DNA from: Methanobrevibacter sp.
Lineage (GTDB): Archaea > Methanobacteriota > Methanobacteria > Methanobacteriales > Methanobacteriaceae
Length of the DNA stretch: 56,222 bases
Assembly: GCF_017468685.1 (NCBI RefSeq)
Contig: NZ_JAFUHT010000049.1
Span: forward strand, 1-56,222
Direction of reading: 5' to 3'
Below are positions 47,829-56,222 of this stretch, piece by piece (position 1 is the first letter of the stretch; every line of letters begins with the position of its first letter). The position numbers and the translations under genes are program-made. Under the pieces are notes generated by a model. It made no database searches. It saw only the letters and a program-made list of their open reading frames with translations, and was not told where the DNA came from.

Positions 47829-50800
47829 ATGAAGTGTCATAAAATATTAATTTCTTTAGTTTTCATCATGTTTCTTGTAGGAATCACTTGTGTTTCTGCA
47901 GAAGACATTGATGATATAAGTGATTTGTCATCTAATGATGCAGATGATGTACTTTCTGTGGATGAATCATTGGATGATAATCTGGCTGTTGAAGAGAGTG
48001 ATTTGTTATCAGATCCAACTTCTGCAACTGTTGATAGTTGGTCAGGATTATCTGGTGCAGTTAATAGTAAGGATATTGTTTATATTAACTCAAGTTTTGC
48101 ACCAGGTAATCAAATACAATTCACTCGTAGTGTAACTGTTATTGGATCTTCTGGCAATTATATTGGTGGAAGTGATTCAAATCATATTGCAAGTTACAGC
48201 AACATTCCTTTTTATACAACTAGTGCTGTAACTGTAACTTTGAAAAACATTAAATTCCAAAATTGTGGTGGAAACATCTTCATGCAATTTAACGGAAATG
48301 GTAATTATATAGTTGAAAACTGTACTTTTGAAAACATTACAGCAAATGGTGACCACCAAGCAGTTTTATATTTAAGTTTAGGTAACTGTAACATTACAAA
48401 TTGTACTTTTGAAAAATGTACAACAAGTTATGGTACTGTAAGTAATTACAATTCAGGAAGCGTAAATGCGGTCCATATGACTGTTAGAGGCACAACTTTT
48501 AAAGACAATTATGCAAGCGTTGAACCTGGTGCAATTAATAACTGTGGTCAATTAATTGTCTATGATTCTGTATTTGAAAATAATGAAGCGGCTTGGTGGG
48601 CTGGAGCAATACATACTCATTATAATGCTAATACCACTATTGTCCGTTCAAACTTTAAAAATAACATTGCAGGATGGAACGGTGGAGCATTATATTCTTA
48701 CAGTTATTTGACTGTAATTGATTCTAACTTCACAGGTAATGAGGCACACGGGTCCAATGGTGGGGCTATTGCTGCAAGTTACTATATGAGCAGACCTTAT
48801 GTTACTATTGAAAATTGTGAATTTGATAGTAATATTGCTTCTGGCAGTGGAGGTGCAATTTCCTTTGGTGCAGGCACTATTAGTGTTGAAAATTCAAGAT
48901 TCAATGATAATGTTGCATCTAGTGGTACTGGTGGTGCAATTTCCTTGGGTACTGCCACTGCTAATGTGAATAGTTGTAATTTCACATGCAATCATGCTAG
49001 TGCCAGAGGCGGTGCAATTTATGCTAGTGGTGCAGGTACTTTAAATGTCAATTATTCAAATTTTGTAAACAACACAGGTAGTGAAGGTAATGATATTGCA
49101 TATTATTACACTGCTAAAAAAACTAATAAAGCATTTTTAAATTATGATTATAATGAATTCTGGGGCGTAAATAATGCTTCAGGATCAATATATGCTTATA
49201 ACACTCAATATTTAAATCATAATCCTGGAAATAATAATGTTTTCCATGATATTAGTGAATACGTAACTCCTGGTGAAGAAAATACAACTAACGATACCAA
49301 TGGGTCTTCTGGTACCATTATTGTTCCGGATAGTTTTAATGGTGTTCAATTGTGGAATGCTAGTTTAAGTGGTGCTTTAGGTGGTACTCCTCTTGTTAGT
49401 GGTGAAAGAATATATGTTCCTAATGGTCAGGCGATTTATTGTTTAAATATTACTAATGGTGATTTATTATGGAATGTTTCATCTGAATGGGGTTATTTCC
49501 ATGAGTTAGGTTTACATAATGGTGTTCTTGTTGCTCCTTGTGCATGGGATAAATTCTACATGTTTGATGCAGTTACTGGTAGTGAAATCCAACCTGCTAG
49601 TAATATATATCAGGCTTCTAGTTATTATGCTCCTGCAATTGATGGAAATACAATTTATGTAAGTAGTGAATATCCTTATGGTGTGAATAATAATTCTTGG
49701 ATAGCTGTTATTAAGTATGAGAATAATGTTTATTCTTATGTTGGAAGTATTTTGGAAATTAATAATGCTTCTAGTGCTTTGATTTCTCAACCTATTGTTC
49801 GTAATGGTTATCTCTGGGTTAATACTATAAATGGTTTAATGTGTGTAGATTTATCAACAAATACTTCCAGTATTGTTTTAACTAATACAGTTGGTAAACC
49901 TGTTGTTGGTGGAGACATTATATATGTTTTAACTAGTGACAATCACATTTGTGGTGTAGATTCTAGTGGTAGTGTTGTTAAAAATATCACAGTTAATGAA
50001 TCAGATGTTGTTGGCACTACTTTAGCAATTAATAGTGCAAATACTATTTTGTACACCGTTTCAGCAAATGGATTTATTTATCGTGTAACAATTAGTTCAG
50101 GCAATATTGTTCGTAGCATTCAAGTAAATCCTGTTTCTTCTGCATTAACTATTGGTAGTGATGGTTATTTATATATTGGTGATGATGCAGGAATATTTTG
50201 GGTTATTAACATATTTAAAGATGGAACTTGGAAAAATGAAGTAATATGGGCATTCAATGCTTCTTCACCAATACATGGAGCGCCAATAATTGATGAGGGT
50301 ATTGTTTATATTGGGACCGATGATACAATTTATGCGGTATCTGAGTCTTCAAGTAGTTTATATTCCCTAAATCAGAATGGAGTATATGCTCGTAATGGAG
50401 AAATTTCTCTTAAAAATCAATTATTAGGTATGGGAAGTAATGAAATTCTTAAAGAGAATTTAGTTCCCGGGAAAGATAAGTATACTACTTATCCTAAAGA
50501 AAACACCGTATTTTATCTTAATGAAGGAGTTTATACTATAAAATCTTTTAGGATTGGTGGGGAGGTATTGTATGATGAGGATTATGAAGAGATTGGTGTA
50601 GATAATAAAAATAATATTACTGTTAGGCCTAATGGAAACGATGTAGTGATTATAAAATTTGTTAAACAAAGTGCTGCTACCGAAACAGTAAGGTTTTGGC
50701 GTGGTGAGAATTTCATCATGGAAAATCTAAAATTTACTTCAGATGTACCACTTTCGTCTGATAATCTTATGGGATCATATAATTGTAAAAATGTTATGAT

Positions 50801-53099
50801 TAATAATTGTACCTTTGAAAACATAGACAATAAAGGGATTATTTTTAAAATTTTTGATGGAACCTCAAATATTACTTTTAAAAATTGTAAATTTATTAAT
50901 TGTACCTGTAATAGTTTAATTTCAACTGCGAACAACAACTGTAATGACATAAATTTATTAAATTGTATTGTTGAAAATTTCACTGGAAAAAAATCTGATA
51001 GTAGTAGTTTTATATTTAATGGTGGATCAAATATTTATTTAGAAAATAATACTTTTAATAATAATAATTCTATTGCTATTTCTGGAGGAAAAATTGTTTC
51101 TGAAGTATCATTTAATGTTTTAACTAATCAAGTAACATTAAATACACAAAGTGATATTTTTATTGAGTTATTGGATGATAATAATAATCATATTCATTCT
51201 TCTGCATTTAAATTCATTGTTGATGATGGTGAACCTGTAGCTCCTACTAGTTTTGATAAAACTACTGGACTTTATAAATTAACTTATACTCCAACAAAAA
51301 CTGGCAAAATTCCAGTTTCAATCCAATGTAGTAATGTTGTATTGGATGAGGTAACTCCTGTTGACATTCTTGTTGTAGAATCTCCGGAATTAACAATTAA
51401 TGCAACAGATTCTATTATCTACGGAGCTACTGCAGTATATGTTAATGCTACTTTAAAAGAGGACATCAATGGTGAAAACGTAACTTTCACTCTTTTAAAA
51501 GGCAGCACTGTTATTGATTCTGTAAATGCTACAGTTACTAATGGTTTTGCTAATGCTACATTCAACCAAAAATTGTCTTATGGAAGTCACACTCTCAGTG
51601 TAAGTTATTCAGGTAACAATAATTATGGTGCAGCATCTGATTCCAAAACTTTCACTGTTAATCAAGCTACTCCAGATATTAAGGTAGAAGTTAATCCAGT
51701 TATTGGCGTTGGTAATCCTGTTGTAGTTACAATTACTTTGCCAGAAGATATTACTGGAGAATTTGAAATTATTGGTATTGCACGTAATACCTCTGGCCAT
51801 GCAGTTAATGCAAAACAAAATATTCAAATTAATAGCACTGTTTTAACCATAGTATTTAATGAAACTATTCCTGTAGATGAGTATTGGATTTGGTATACTT
51901 ATCCTGGTGATGCAAACTACAAAAAAGTTACTATCAGTAATATAAAAGATCAACATGAGGGTGCTGCTGAATTTAAAGTTGTGAAAAACAATCCTACTTT
52001 AAATATTACTCATTCAACCCCCGTTCTTAATGAAAATGTCACTATTACAGTTACCATGAACAAGGACATTAATGAGGATGTTAATGTAACTATTAATAAT
52101 CTTGACCCTGTAGTTAAACAGGTTGTTAATGGTAGTTTAGTATTTAATATTACCAATGCTCCTTATGGACCTCAAAACATTACTGTAAGCTTTGCAGGTA
52201 ATGATAAGTATAATGCAACTAAAAACAACACTTACTTCTTTGTAGGCAAGTTTGATGTTAACTTAAAAATTACTGCTGATGCAATCACTTATGGTGAACC
52301 TTTGGTTGTTATGGTTAATGCTAATAAGGATTTCAATGGGGAAGTCTTTGTTAAAATAGGCAATACCACAAAACCTGTTGATGTAGTTGAAGGTAAAGGT
52401 AATGCTACATTTACTAACTTAACTGCAGGTGAATACTTCATCAATGCCACTTTCACTGAAGATGAAACTTTCTATGCAGACAGTGCAAACACTACTGCTA
52501 CCGTTAAAGGTGTTGAAGTTCCTGCTGATAAAGCAATCAGTACTAATGTACCAGCAAACACAAAATCACCTACCTTCAGCATCAAATTAGAAAAAGATGC
52601 TACAGGTACTTTCACAGTCAATATTGACAATGGTAAGATTGTCAAGACTGCTGAGTTAAAAGATGGTGCTGCAAGCATTACTGTTGCTGATTTGGCTGCC
52701 GGTGATCACACAATTAGTGTTTCATACTCAGGTGATGGCAAGTATGCTCCAATCACCCAAAACACTACTTTAAACATCAAAGAACCGGTCAAACCAACTA
52801 CTAAGGTTACTAAAAAGGCTACCAAGATTGTTGCTAAAAAGAAAACTTTCAAGGCTAAAGTTAAAGTTAAGAAATATACTATAACTTTAAAATCTGGCAA
52901 GACACTCCTTAAGAAGGTTAAGGTTACTTTGAAAGTTAAGGGCAAAACCTATAAGGCAACCACCAACAATAAAGGTAAGGCTACCTTTAAGATTAAGAAC
53001 TTGAAGAAAAAAGGTACCTATAAGGCTGTTATTAAGTTCAAAGGAAACAAGAACTATAAGGCAAGCAGTAAAAAAGTTAAAATTAAAGTTAAAAAATAG
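47829..53099 (+). CDS. Giant adhesin-like protein combining beta-helix, PQQ-like beta-propeller and Ig-like domains
   Basis: A 1756-residue exported surface protein. Signal peptide ~1-24 (KILISLVFIMFLVGITCVSA). Residues ~60-430 form a right-handed beta-helix with ENCTFEN, GGAI(S/Y) and NSRFNDN turns. Residues ~500-835 form a PQQ/quinoprotein-like beta-propeller: GVQLWNASLSG, ERIYVPNGQAIYCLNITNGDLLWNVS, DAVTGSEI and GIVYIGTDDTIYAV. Each blade repeats the W-x-x-x and I-Y-C-L-N/D pattern. A second beta-helix segment is at ~985-1090. Five or six Ig-like domains follow (~1185-1660). The last ~95 residues are the Lys-rich wall-domain seen in other adhesins here. AAAGGAG precedes the ATG. A terminator follows the stop. 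Confidence 0.88.
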   Translation: MKCHKILISLVFIMFLVGITCVSAEDIDDISDLSSNDADDVLSVDESLDDNLAVEESDLLSDPTSATVDSWSGLSGAVNSKDIVYINSSFAPGNQIQFTRSVTVIGSSGNYIGGSDSNHIASYSNIPFYTTSAVTVTLKNIKFQNCGGNIFMQFNGNGNYIVENCTFENITANGDHQAVLYLSLGNCNITNCTFEKCTTSYGTVSNYNSGSVNAVHMTVRGTTFKDNYASVEPGAINNCGQLIVYDSVFENNEAAWWAGAIHTHYNANTTIVRSNFKNNIAGWNGGALYSYSYLTVIDSNFTGNEAHGSNGGAIAASYYMSRPYVTIENCEFDSNIASGSGGAISFGAGTISVENSRFNDNVASSGTGGAISLGTATANVNSCNFTCNHASARGGAIYASGAGTLNVNYSNFVNNTGSEGNDIAYYYTAKKTNKAFLNYDYNEFWGVNNASGSIYAYNTQYLNHNPGNNNVFHDISEYVTPGEENTTNDTNGSSGTIIVPDSFNGVQLWNASLSGALGGTPLVSGERIYVPNGQAIYCLNITNGDLLWNVSSEWGYFHELGLHNGVLVAPCAWDKFYMFDAVTGSEIQPASNIYQASSYYAPAIDGNTIYVSSEYPYGVNNNSWIAVIKYENNVYSYVGSILEINNASSALISQPIVRNGYLWVNTINGLMCVDLSTNTSSIVLTNTVGKPVVGGDIIYVLTSDNHICGVDSSGSVVKNITVNESDVVGTTLAINSANTILYTVSANGFIYRVTISSGNIVRSIQVNPVSSALTIGSDGYLYIGDDAGIFWVINIFKDGTWKNEVIWAFNASSPIHGAPIIDEGIVYIGTDDTIYAVSESSSSLYSLNQNGVYARNGEISLKNQLLGMGSNEILKENLVPGKDKYTTYPKENTVFYLNEGVYTIKSFRIGGEVLYDEDYEEIGVDNKNNITVRPNGNDVVIIKFVKQSAATETVRFWRGENFIMENLKFTSDVPLSSDNLMGSYNCKNVMINNCTFENIDNKGIIFKIFDGTSNITFKNCKFINCTCNSLISTANNNCNDINLLNCIVENFTGKKSDSSSFIFNGGSNIYLENNTFNNNNSIAISGGKIVSEVSFNVLTNQVTLNTQSDIFIELLDDNNNHIHSSAFKFIVDDGEPVAPTSFDKTTGLYKLTYTPTKTGKIPVSIQCSNVVLDEVTPVDILVVESPELTINATDSIIYGATAVYVNATLKEDINGENVTFTLLKGSTVIDSVNATVTNGFANATFNQKLSYGSHTLSVSYSGNNNYGAASDSKTFTVNQATPDIKVEVNPVIGVGNPVVVTITLPEDITGEFEIIGIARNTSGHAVNAKQNIQINSTVLTIVFNETIPVDEYWIWYTYPGDANYKKVTISNIKDQHEGAAEFKVVKNNPTLNITHSTPVLNENVTITVTMNKDINEDVNVTINNLDPVVKQVVNGSLVFNITNAPYGPQNITVSFAGNDKYNATKNNTYFFVGKFDVNLKITADAITYGEPLVVMVNANKDFNGEVFVKIGNTTKPVDVVEGKGNATFTNLTAGEYFINATFTEDETFYADSANTTATVKGVEVPADKAISTNVPANTKSPTFSIKLEKDATGTFTVNIDNGKIVKTAELKDGAASITVADLAAGDHTISVSYSGDGKYAPITQNTTLNIKEPVKPTTKVTKKATKIVAKKKTFKAKVKVKKYTITLKSGKTLLKKVKVTLKVKGKTYKATTNNKGKATFKIKNLKKKGTYKAVIKFKGNKNYKASSKKVKIKVKK

Positions 53100-53140
53100 A
53101 TGAATAACTCATCTATTTTCTTTTTTTATTTTTTTATATT
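53093..53140 (+). terminator. Terminator of the giant adhesin
   Basis: An 11-bp perfect inverted repeat (53093-53103 with 53109-53119; arm AAATAGATGA) contains the stop codon and precedes a T-rich run. Confidence 0.75.
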
Positions 53141-53235
53141 AATTTATATTTTATTTCGGGCATTATTTTGTTCTATTTTTTAATTATTTGATTAATAAAT
53201 TTATTATACTATCTTTTAAGCAAAAGTTGTCTGAA

Positions 53236-53274
53236 CTTGTAAAATTGATTTCATTTGCAAGCGAAATTATTTAA
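53236..53274 (+). promoter_or_regulatory. Palindrome plus BRE/TATA promoter of the AAA-ATPase module; copy B of the element at 8228
   Basis: Arms CTTGTAAA (53236-53243) and TTTGCAAG (53254-53261; one G-T mismatch) flank a 10-base spacer. Directly after lies CGAAATTATTTAAA (53262-53275), a good archaeal BRE and TATA. The expected start site is near 53300, 25 bases before the SD GGAGGTGAT of the ATPase gene. The same ~40 bases occur at 8228-8270. Confidence 0.6.
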
Positions 53275-53338
53275 ACAATAAGTTATAAATTGTAATTCAG
53301 TGAAATATTTTTTTACATGAATGATTGGAGGTGATGGT

Positions 53339-54739
53339 ATGGTTAATGATTTGAAGATTAAAAATTTCGGTCCAATCAAAAGTGCAGATTTTAGCATTGC
53401 TCCTTTGACCATCTTTGTCGGACCTAATGCTTCGGGTAAGTCTTATGCTACTCTTTTAATGCATTCGTTGCTAAATCCATTTAATCGGAATATTGATTCT
53501 CAACTTAATTCAGTCAAATCTTTGGAGTACTTGCTTGATGGGGATGGCGACCTTTTCAATGAGTTTAATGAGAATTTTATAAATTATTTGGGGTCTGATT
53601 TTGATTTTTCTGAAATGTCTTTTGAATTTCCGAGTGATAAATTTAACAGGTTGCTTGAATTAGGTGTCGGTAGATTTTACACAGAATCAGTTGAAAATAA
53701 GCTGAAAAGTAATTTTGACAGTTCCCTGGATAATCTTAATAATGTGGTTTTGAATGATTCGTTTAATTTGGAATTTAATGGCATTCATTTTAGAAATGAA
53801 AATAATCATTTGGTAGTGGATGGTTTGCTTGATGCAATTGGGGAGATTAAAATTGAAAATGAGAATTTGATATTGGGTGTTTCAAGAAAAAATGGTAATG
53901 TTGTGATTACTTTGAATCCTATTGCATTGCATTTGAATACCATTAAAAATGAGTATATTCCTTCAATTATTTATGGAATCATATCGGAGGTTTTAATTTA
54001 TAATTTGATAAGTAATTCTTATTATATTCCTGCTTCAAGCTATGCAATATCTAATGATTTAAATGATAATTTATCTAAACAGATTAATGGTGATTTCAAG
54101 GCATCTAAAATAGATAAGGAATTGATGTCATTGCTTTTGAATAATAAGTCTTCTGGCGAAGGATTTTTTAAAAGTATTGCTGTTAAAATGAGTGTGGAAA
54201 TTTTTGGTGGCATTCTTGACTTTAAGGATGTTGATGAGGGTATAAAATTCATTGACACTCAAAACAATGTGGAATTTGATTTCAATTCTGTTTCATCATC
54301 AATAAAGGAATTGGCTCCTTTTATAAAATATTTGTCTGATTTGTCAAGAGAAAATGATACTGTAATCATTGAAGAGCCAGAAAATCATCTTCATCCAAAA
54401 AATCAAAGAATTCTTGTTAAATATTTGGTGGAATTAATCAACCGTGGATTGAATATAATATTGAATACTCATAGTGATTATATTCTGGAGCAGTTTAATA
54501 ATTTCATCAGACTGGGTGGGGTCGATGAGGATAAATTAAATCAGTTGAATTATTCCACTAAACACGTCCTTGACCATGAAGACATTAGAATATATAACTT
54601 TAAAAAGGAATCTGATTATCTGTTTGAAGCGGATTTGGTTGATGTTAATGAAACAGGTTTTGTTGATGAGAATTTCTCTAAAATCACTGATGAATTATAT
54701 GATGAATCTGTAGACATCATTGATTCAATGAAGAGGTGA
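53339..54739 (+). CDS. AAA-type (AAA_15/AAA_21) ATPase, probable defence-module component
   Basis: A 466-residue ABC-like/SMC-fold ATPase. The N-terminal MVNDLKIKNFGPIKSADFSI and Walker A VGPNASGKSYA (residues ~30-39) are typical of AAA_15/AAA_21 proteins. A long helical insertion follows. The C-terminal part has Walker B VIIEEPENHLHP near 342 and the histidine switch LNTHSDYILEQF. Such ATPases occur in OLD-like, RloA and abortive-infection systems. I choose ATG 53339 because GGAGGTGAT sits 3 bases before it; the ATG at 53321 lies upstream of that SD. The partner gene starts 6 bases after its stop, so they form one operon. Confidence 0.85.
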   Translation: MVNDLKIKNFGPIKSADFSIAPLTIFVGPNASGKSYATLLMHSLLNPFNRNIDSQLNSVKSLEYLLDGDGDLFNEFNENFINYLGSDFDFSEMSFEFPSDKFNRLLELGVGRFYTESVENKLKSNFDSSLDNLNNVVLNDSFNLEFNGIHFRNENNHLVVDGLLDAIGEIKIENENLILGVSRKNGNVVITLNPIALHLNTIKNEYIPSIIYGIISEVLIYNLISNSYYIPASSYAISNDLNDNLSKQINGDFKASKIDKELMSLLLNNKSSGEGFFKSIAVKMSVEIFGGILDFKDVDEGIKFIDTQNNVEFDFNSVSSSIKELAPFIKYLSDLSRENDTVIIEEPENHLHPKNQRILVKYLVELINRGLNIILNTHSDYILEQFNNFIRLGGVDEDKLNQLNYSTKHVLDHEDIRIYNFKKESDYLFEADLVDVNETGFVDENFSKITDELYDESVDIIDSMKR

Positions 54740-54745
54740 TTTATT

Positions 54746-55234
54746 GTGATAAGGAAGTTTCTTCAAAGATACTACTCAAACAAGAGCTGTAAGATTGATA
54801 AGATTTTTACAAATAACTGTAAGGAGAATAATTGTAAAATAAGCAATGTTTCTCAGGATAATGTTATTTTGGACGGGGATGAGATTGAAAAATGTTTGAC
54901 CAAGCATCTGAAAAACTCTGCAGATTGAATTATTATTTCATCCAATGGCAATGAATTGACAATTGTTGTTTGTGAATTGTCTAAAGGAAAGCGCAATCCG
55001 GAAGTGATAAAAAGAAAAATGGAACATACAAGCAATCATATTGCAGATATTCTTAAAGGCTCTGAATTTGAAATTGTGCATTTCAGGTGTTGTTTTGTCG
55101 GCAAGTATGAGGATATTTATAAGGGTGTTATGAAAAAGAAATCGCCGGTTGTTAGAATCTCAAATTTGAAAATGCATAATATTGTTATTGATCGTTTTGA
55201 TTGCGGTGTTTCTTTTGATAAGTTGTGCTTATAA
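54746..55234 (+). pseudogene. Partner protein of the AAA-ATPase, interrupted by an in-frame TGA
   Basis: The frame starts at GTG 54746 (AGGTGAT 5 bases upstream) and runs 60 codons to TGA 54926-54928. It then continues in the same frame for another 101 codons to 55234. The joined product of ~161 residues has DEIEKCLTKHLKNSAD before the stop, then IIISSNGNELTIVVCELSKGKR after it, and HTSNHIADIL. The strand-turn-strand with D...E-L-x-K resembles a PD-(D/E)xK-type nuclease core; the spacing is imperfect, so this is a weak guess. A single base change (for example TGT or TGG to TGA) explains the break. Selenocysteine is unlikely in this lineage. Confidence 0.7.
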
Positions 55235-55484
55235 TCCATTTGCCTTTTCAAAAATCAGTTTTTTATTTTTCAAATCATTTATTTTATTTTCTTTTTAATT
55301 TATTTCACAGGTTTTAAATCAATACTCTATTTAATTGATAGTTTATTTAAATATTTTCAGTTGGGATTTGCCTTAAAAAGGGAATTAAACCATATTTTAA
55401 TAAAATATATATTTTACTTTAAACATACTGTTAAATGTATTTTAATTTTTATTAAAATAGTTTTATAATGTAGATGTGTGGGAG
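55235..55484. other. 250-base intergenic region with promoter of the last adhesin
   Basis: T-rich runs end the upstream module (55245-55310). A TATA-like AAAATATATATTTT near 55402-55415 probably drives the adhesin at 55485; its SD GGAGGTGA is at 55481-55488. Nothing else is seen. Confidence 0.45.
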
Positions 55485-56222
55485 GTGAGAAAGATAAGAA
55501 AACCTATTAGGATACTGTTGTTGTCATTATTGATTATGATTGTCATGGTGGGTGCAGTTCAGGCTGAAGACAATACTACAGATTCTGTTTCAGCGAATTC
55601 TACCGAATTGAACGTTAAAAGTGAAGTTCAAACGCTTTCAGCCGAACCCGACTCACCGGATTTGGTGTTCAATATCACAAGCGATAACGTCGATGATTAT
55701 TTTGTAAGGGGGACCTTGAAGTCCACTTACTCATATGCTAACCTGTTCATATCCGAGGATATGGAGGATCTTGGCATATTGACAATCAGGGCAAACAATG
55801 TGACAATAAACGGCAACAATCATACATTGAAAAACACCTTTTTCAGCATTGAGTCTACCGGCGTTACATTGAACAATCTGACACTCTGTTTGACTGAAAG
55901 CGATGAGGATAATGATTATGCGGCCATTGACCTTTGGAAGGCAAGCGGCACTACAATAAGCAATGTGAACATTGAATTTAACGCTACACGTGACACCAGC
56001 GCCTACGGAATCTATTCACAGGGAACCAGATACTCACTAATCAATAACCTGAAAATAATCAACACTACAGTCAACATCACTGGTGATAACCGTGCTGAAG
56101 GACGTGTCTATGGTATAAGGATGGAATATTCTCCAAATGCAGTACTTGAAAACAATACGATTAATGCCAATTTGCCTTTGCACACGGTTGCGTTCAGGGG
56201 TACCACTGCAGACCTGGACTCT
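55485..56222 (+). CDS. Adhesin-like surface protein, N-terminal part (runs off the window)
   Basis: The frame stays open to the window edge (246 codons). The N-terminus is a signal peptide: RKIRKPIRILLLSLLIMIVMVGAVQA-ED. After an S/T/E-rich spacer it enters beta-helix-type repeats (ITIRANNVTINGNN-like rungs, then NVNIEFNAT and NNLKIINTT). The start is uncertain. SD GGAGGTGA (55481-55488) overlaps the GTG at 55485. The position 5 bases after the SD holds ATA (55494), a rare start, and another GTG lies at 55476. Composition is noticeably richer in G+C than the neighbouring adhesins (CTG, GGC, GAC codons), which could reflect transfer. Confidence 0.8.
   Translation, partial: MRKIRKPIRILLLSLLIMIVMVGAVQAEDNTTDSVSANSTELNVKSEVQTLSAEPDSPDLVFNITSDNVDDYFVRGTLKSTYSYANLFISEDMEDLGILTIRANNVTINGNNHTLKNTFFSIESTGVTLNNLTLCLTESDEDNDYAAIDLWKASGTTISNVNIEFNATRDTSAYGIYSQGTRYSLINNLKIINTTVNITGDNRAEGRVYGIRMEYSPNAVLENNTINANLPLHTVAFRGTTADLDS

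Noticed and set aside
54926-54928. In-frame TGA read as selenocysteine
   Set aside because: Methanobacteriales are not known to use selenocysteine, no stem-loop resembling an archaeal SECIS is evident, and the neighbouring decay in this accessory region makes a nonsense mutation simpler.

Overview
The window comes from a low-GC, pseudomurein-walled, hydrogenotrophic methanogenic archaeon, most likely Methanobrevibacter or a close relative in Methanobacteriaceae. The evidence is the F420-dependent methylene-H4MPT dehydrogenase (mtd), archaeal information-processing genes (fused Kae1-Bud32, Hef, RfcS/RfcL, archaeal LeuRS, PIN-ATPase-KH protein), archaeal Mur-type ligases, the AcnX-type mevalonate-pathway dehydratase, and very large Lys-tailed adhesin-like surface proteins. 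Many starts share one ribosome-binding geometry: AGGTGAT or a close variant, about 4 bases, then ATG, GTG or TTG. I used it to choose several starts.

Layout. 1-4147: the tail of one adhesin and a complete triple-repeat (DUF3344-like) adhesin. 4186-8012: iron-sulfur flavoprotein, flippase, ModE-like regulator, ferredoxin, hisB. 8013-9049: accessory patch with a toxin-antitoxin pair. 9204-12250: mtd, tRNA-Val, ilvE, uppP. 12251-13054: an 800-base gap that is not empty; it holds two copies of a ~125-base repeat and a 27-codon hydrophobic ORF. 13055-14612: cobT and its coupled unknown partner. 14704-25262: housekeeping run on the plus strand (kae1-bud32, rdgB, rpsO, recJ, acnX, two Mur ligases, hef). 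25259-29565: minus-strand hisS-hisI-PINA-isomerase operon. 29755-32069: accessory patch with a broken GNAT gene, a small intact partner ORF, and a solo TnpB element flanked by identical hairpins. 32249-42295: aroE, an unknown gene, rfcS-rfcL, htpX-trmI, leuS, nadE, an NTF2-like gene. 42296-56222: surface and accessory region with two giant divergent adhesins, a two-gene AAA-ATPase/partner module interrupted by an in-frame stop, and the start of a third adhesin.

How the genes fit together. Cell-envelope functions recur: uppP recycles the lipid carrier, the flippase may export wall precursors, two tandem Mur-type ligases probably build pseudomurein peptide or F430, and the adhesins decorate the wall. 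Replication and repair functions (RfcS/RfcL, RecJ, Hef) and tRNA or translation functions (Kae1-Bud32, TrmI, LeuRS, HisRS, S15) make up most of the rest.

The most interesting candidate for an undescribed system is at 12286-12813. Twin putative small RNAs, each with a conserved TATA/BRE and a terminal hairpin, are complementary (11 contiguous bases in one copy, a near match in the other) to the leader just upstream of the Shine-Dalgarno of a tiny hydrophobic ORF. This has the architecture of a type I toxin-antitoxin locus, here in an archaeon. Second is a ~40-base palindrome-plus-promoter element shared by two accessory loci 45 kb apart (8228 and 53236).
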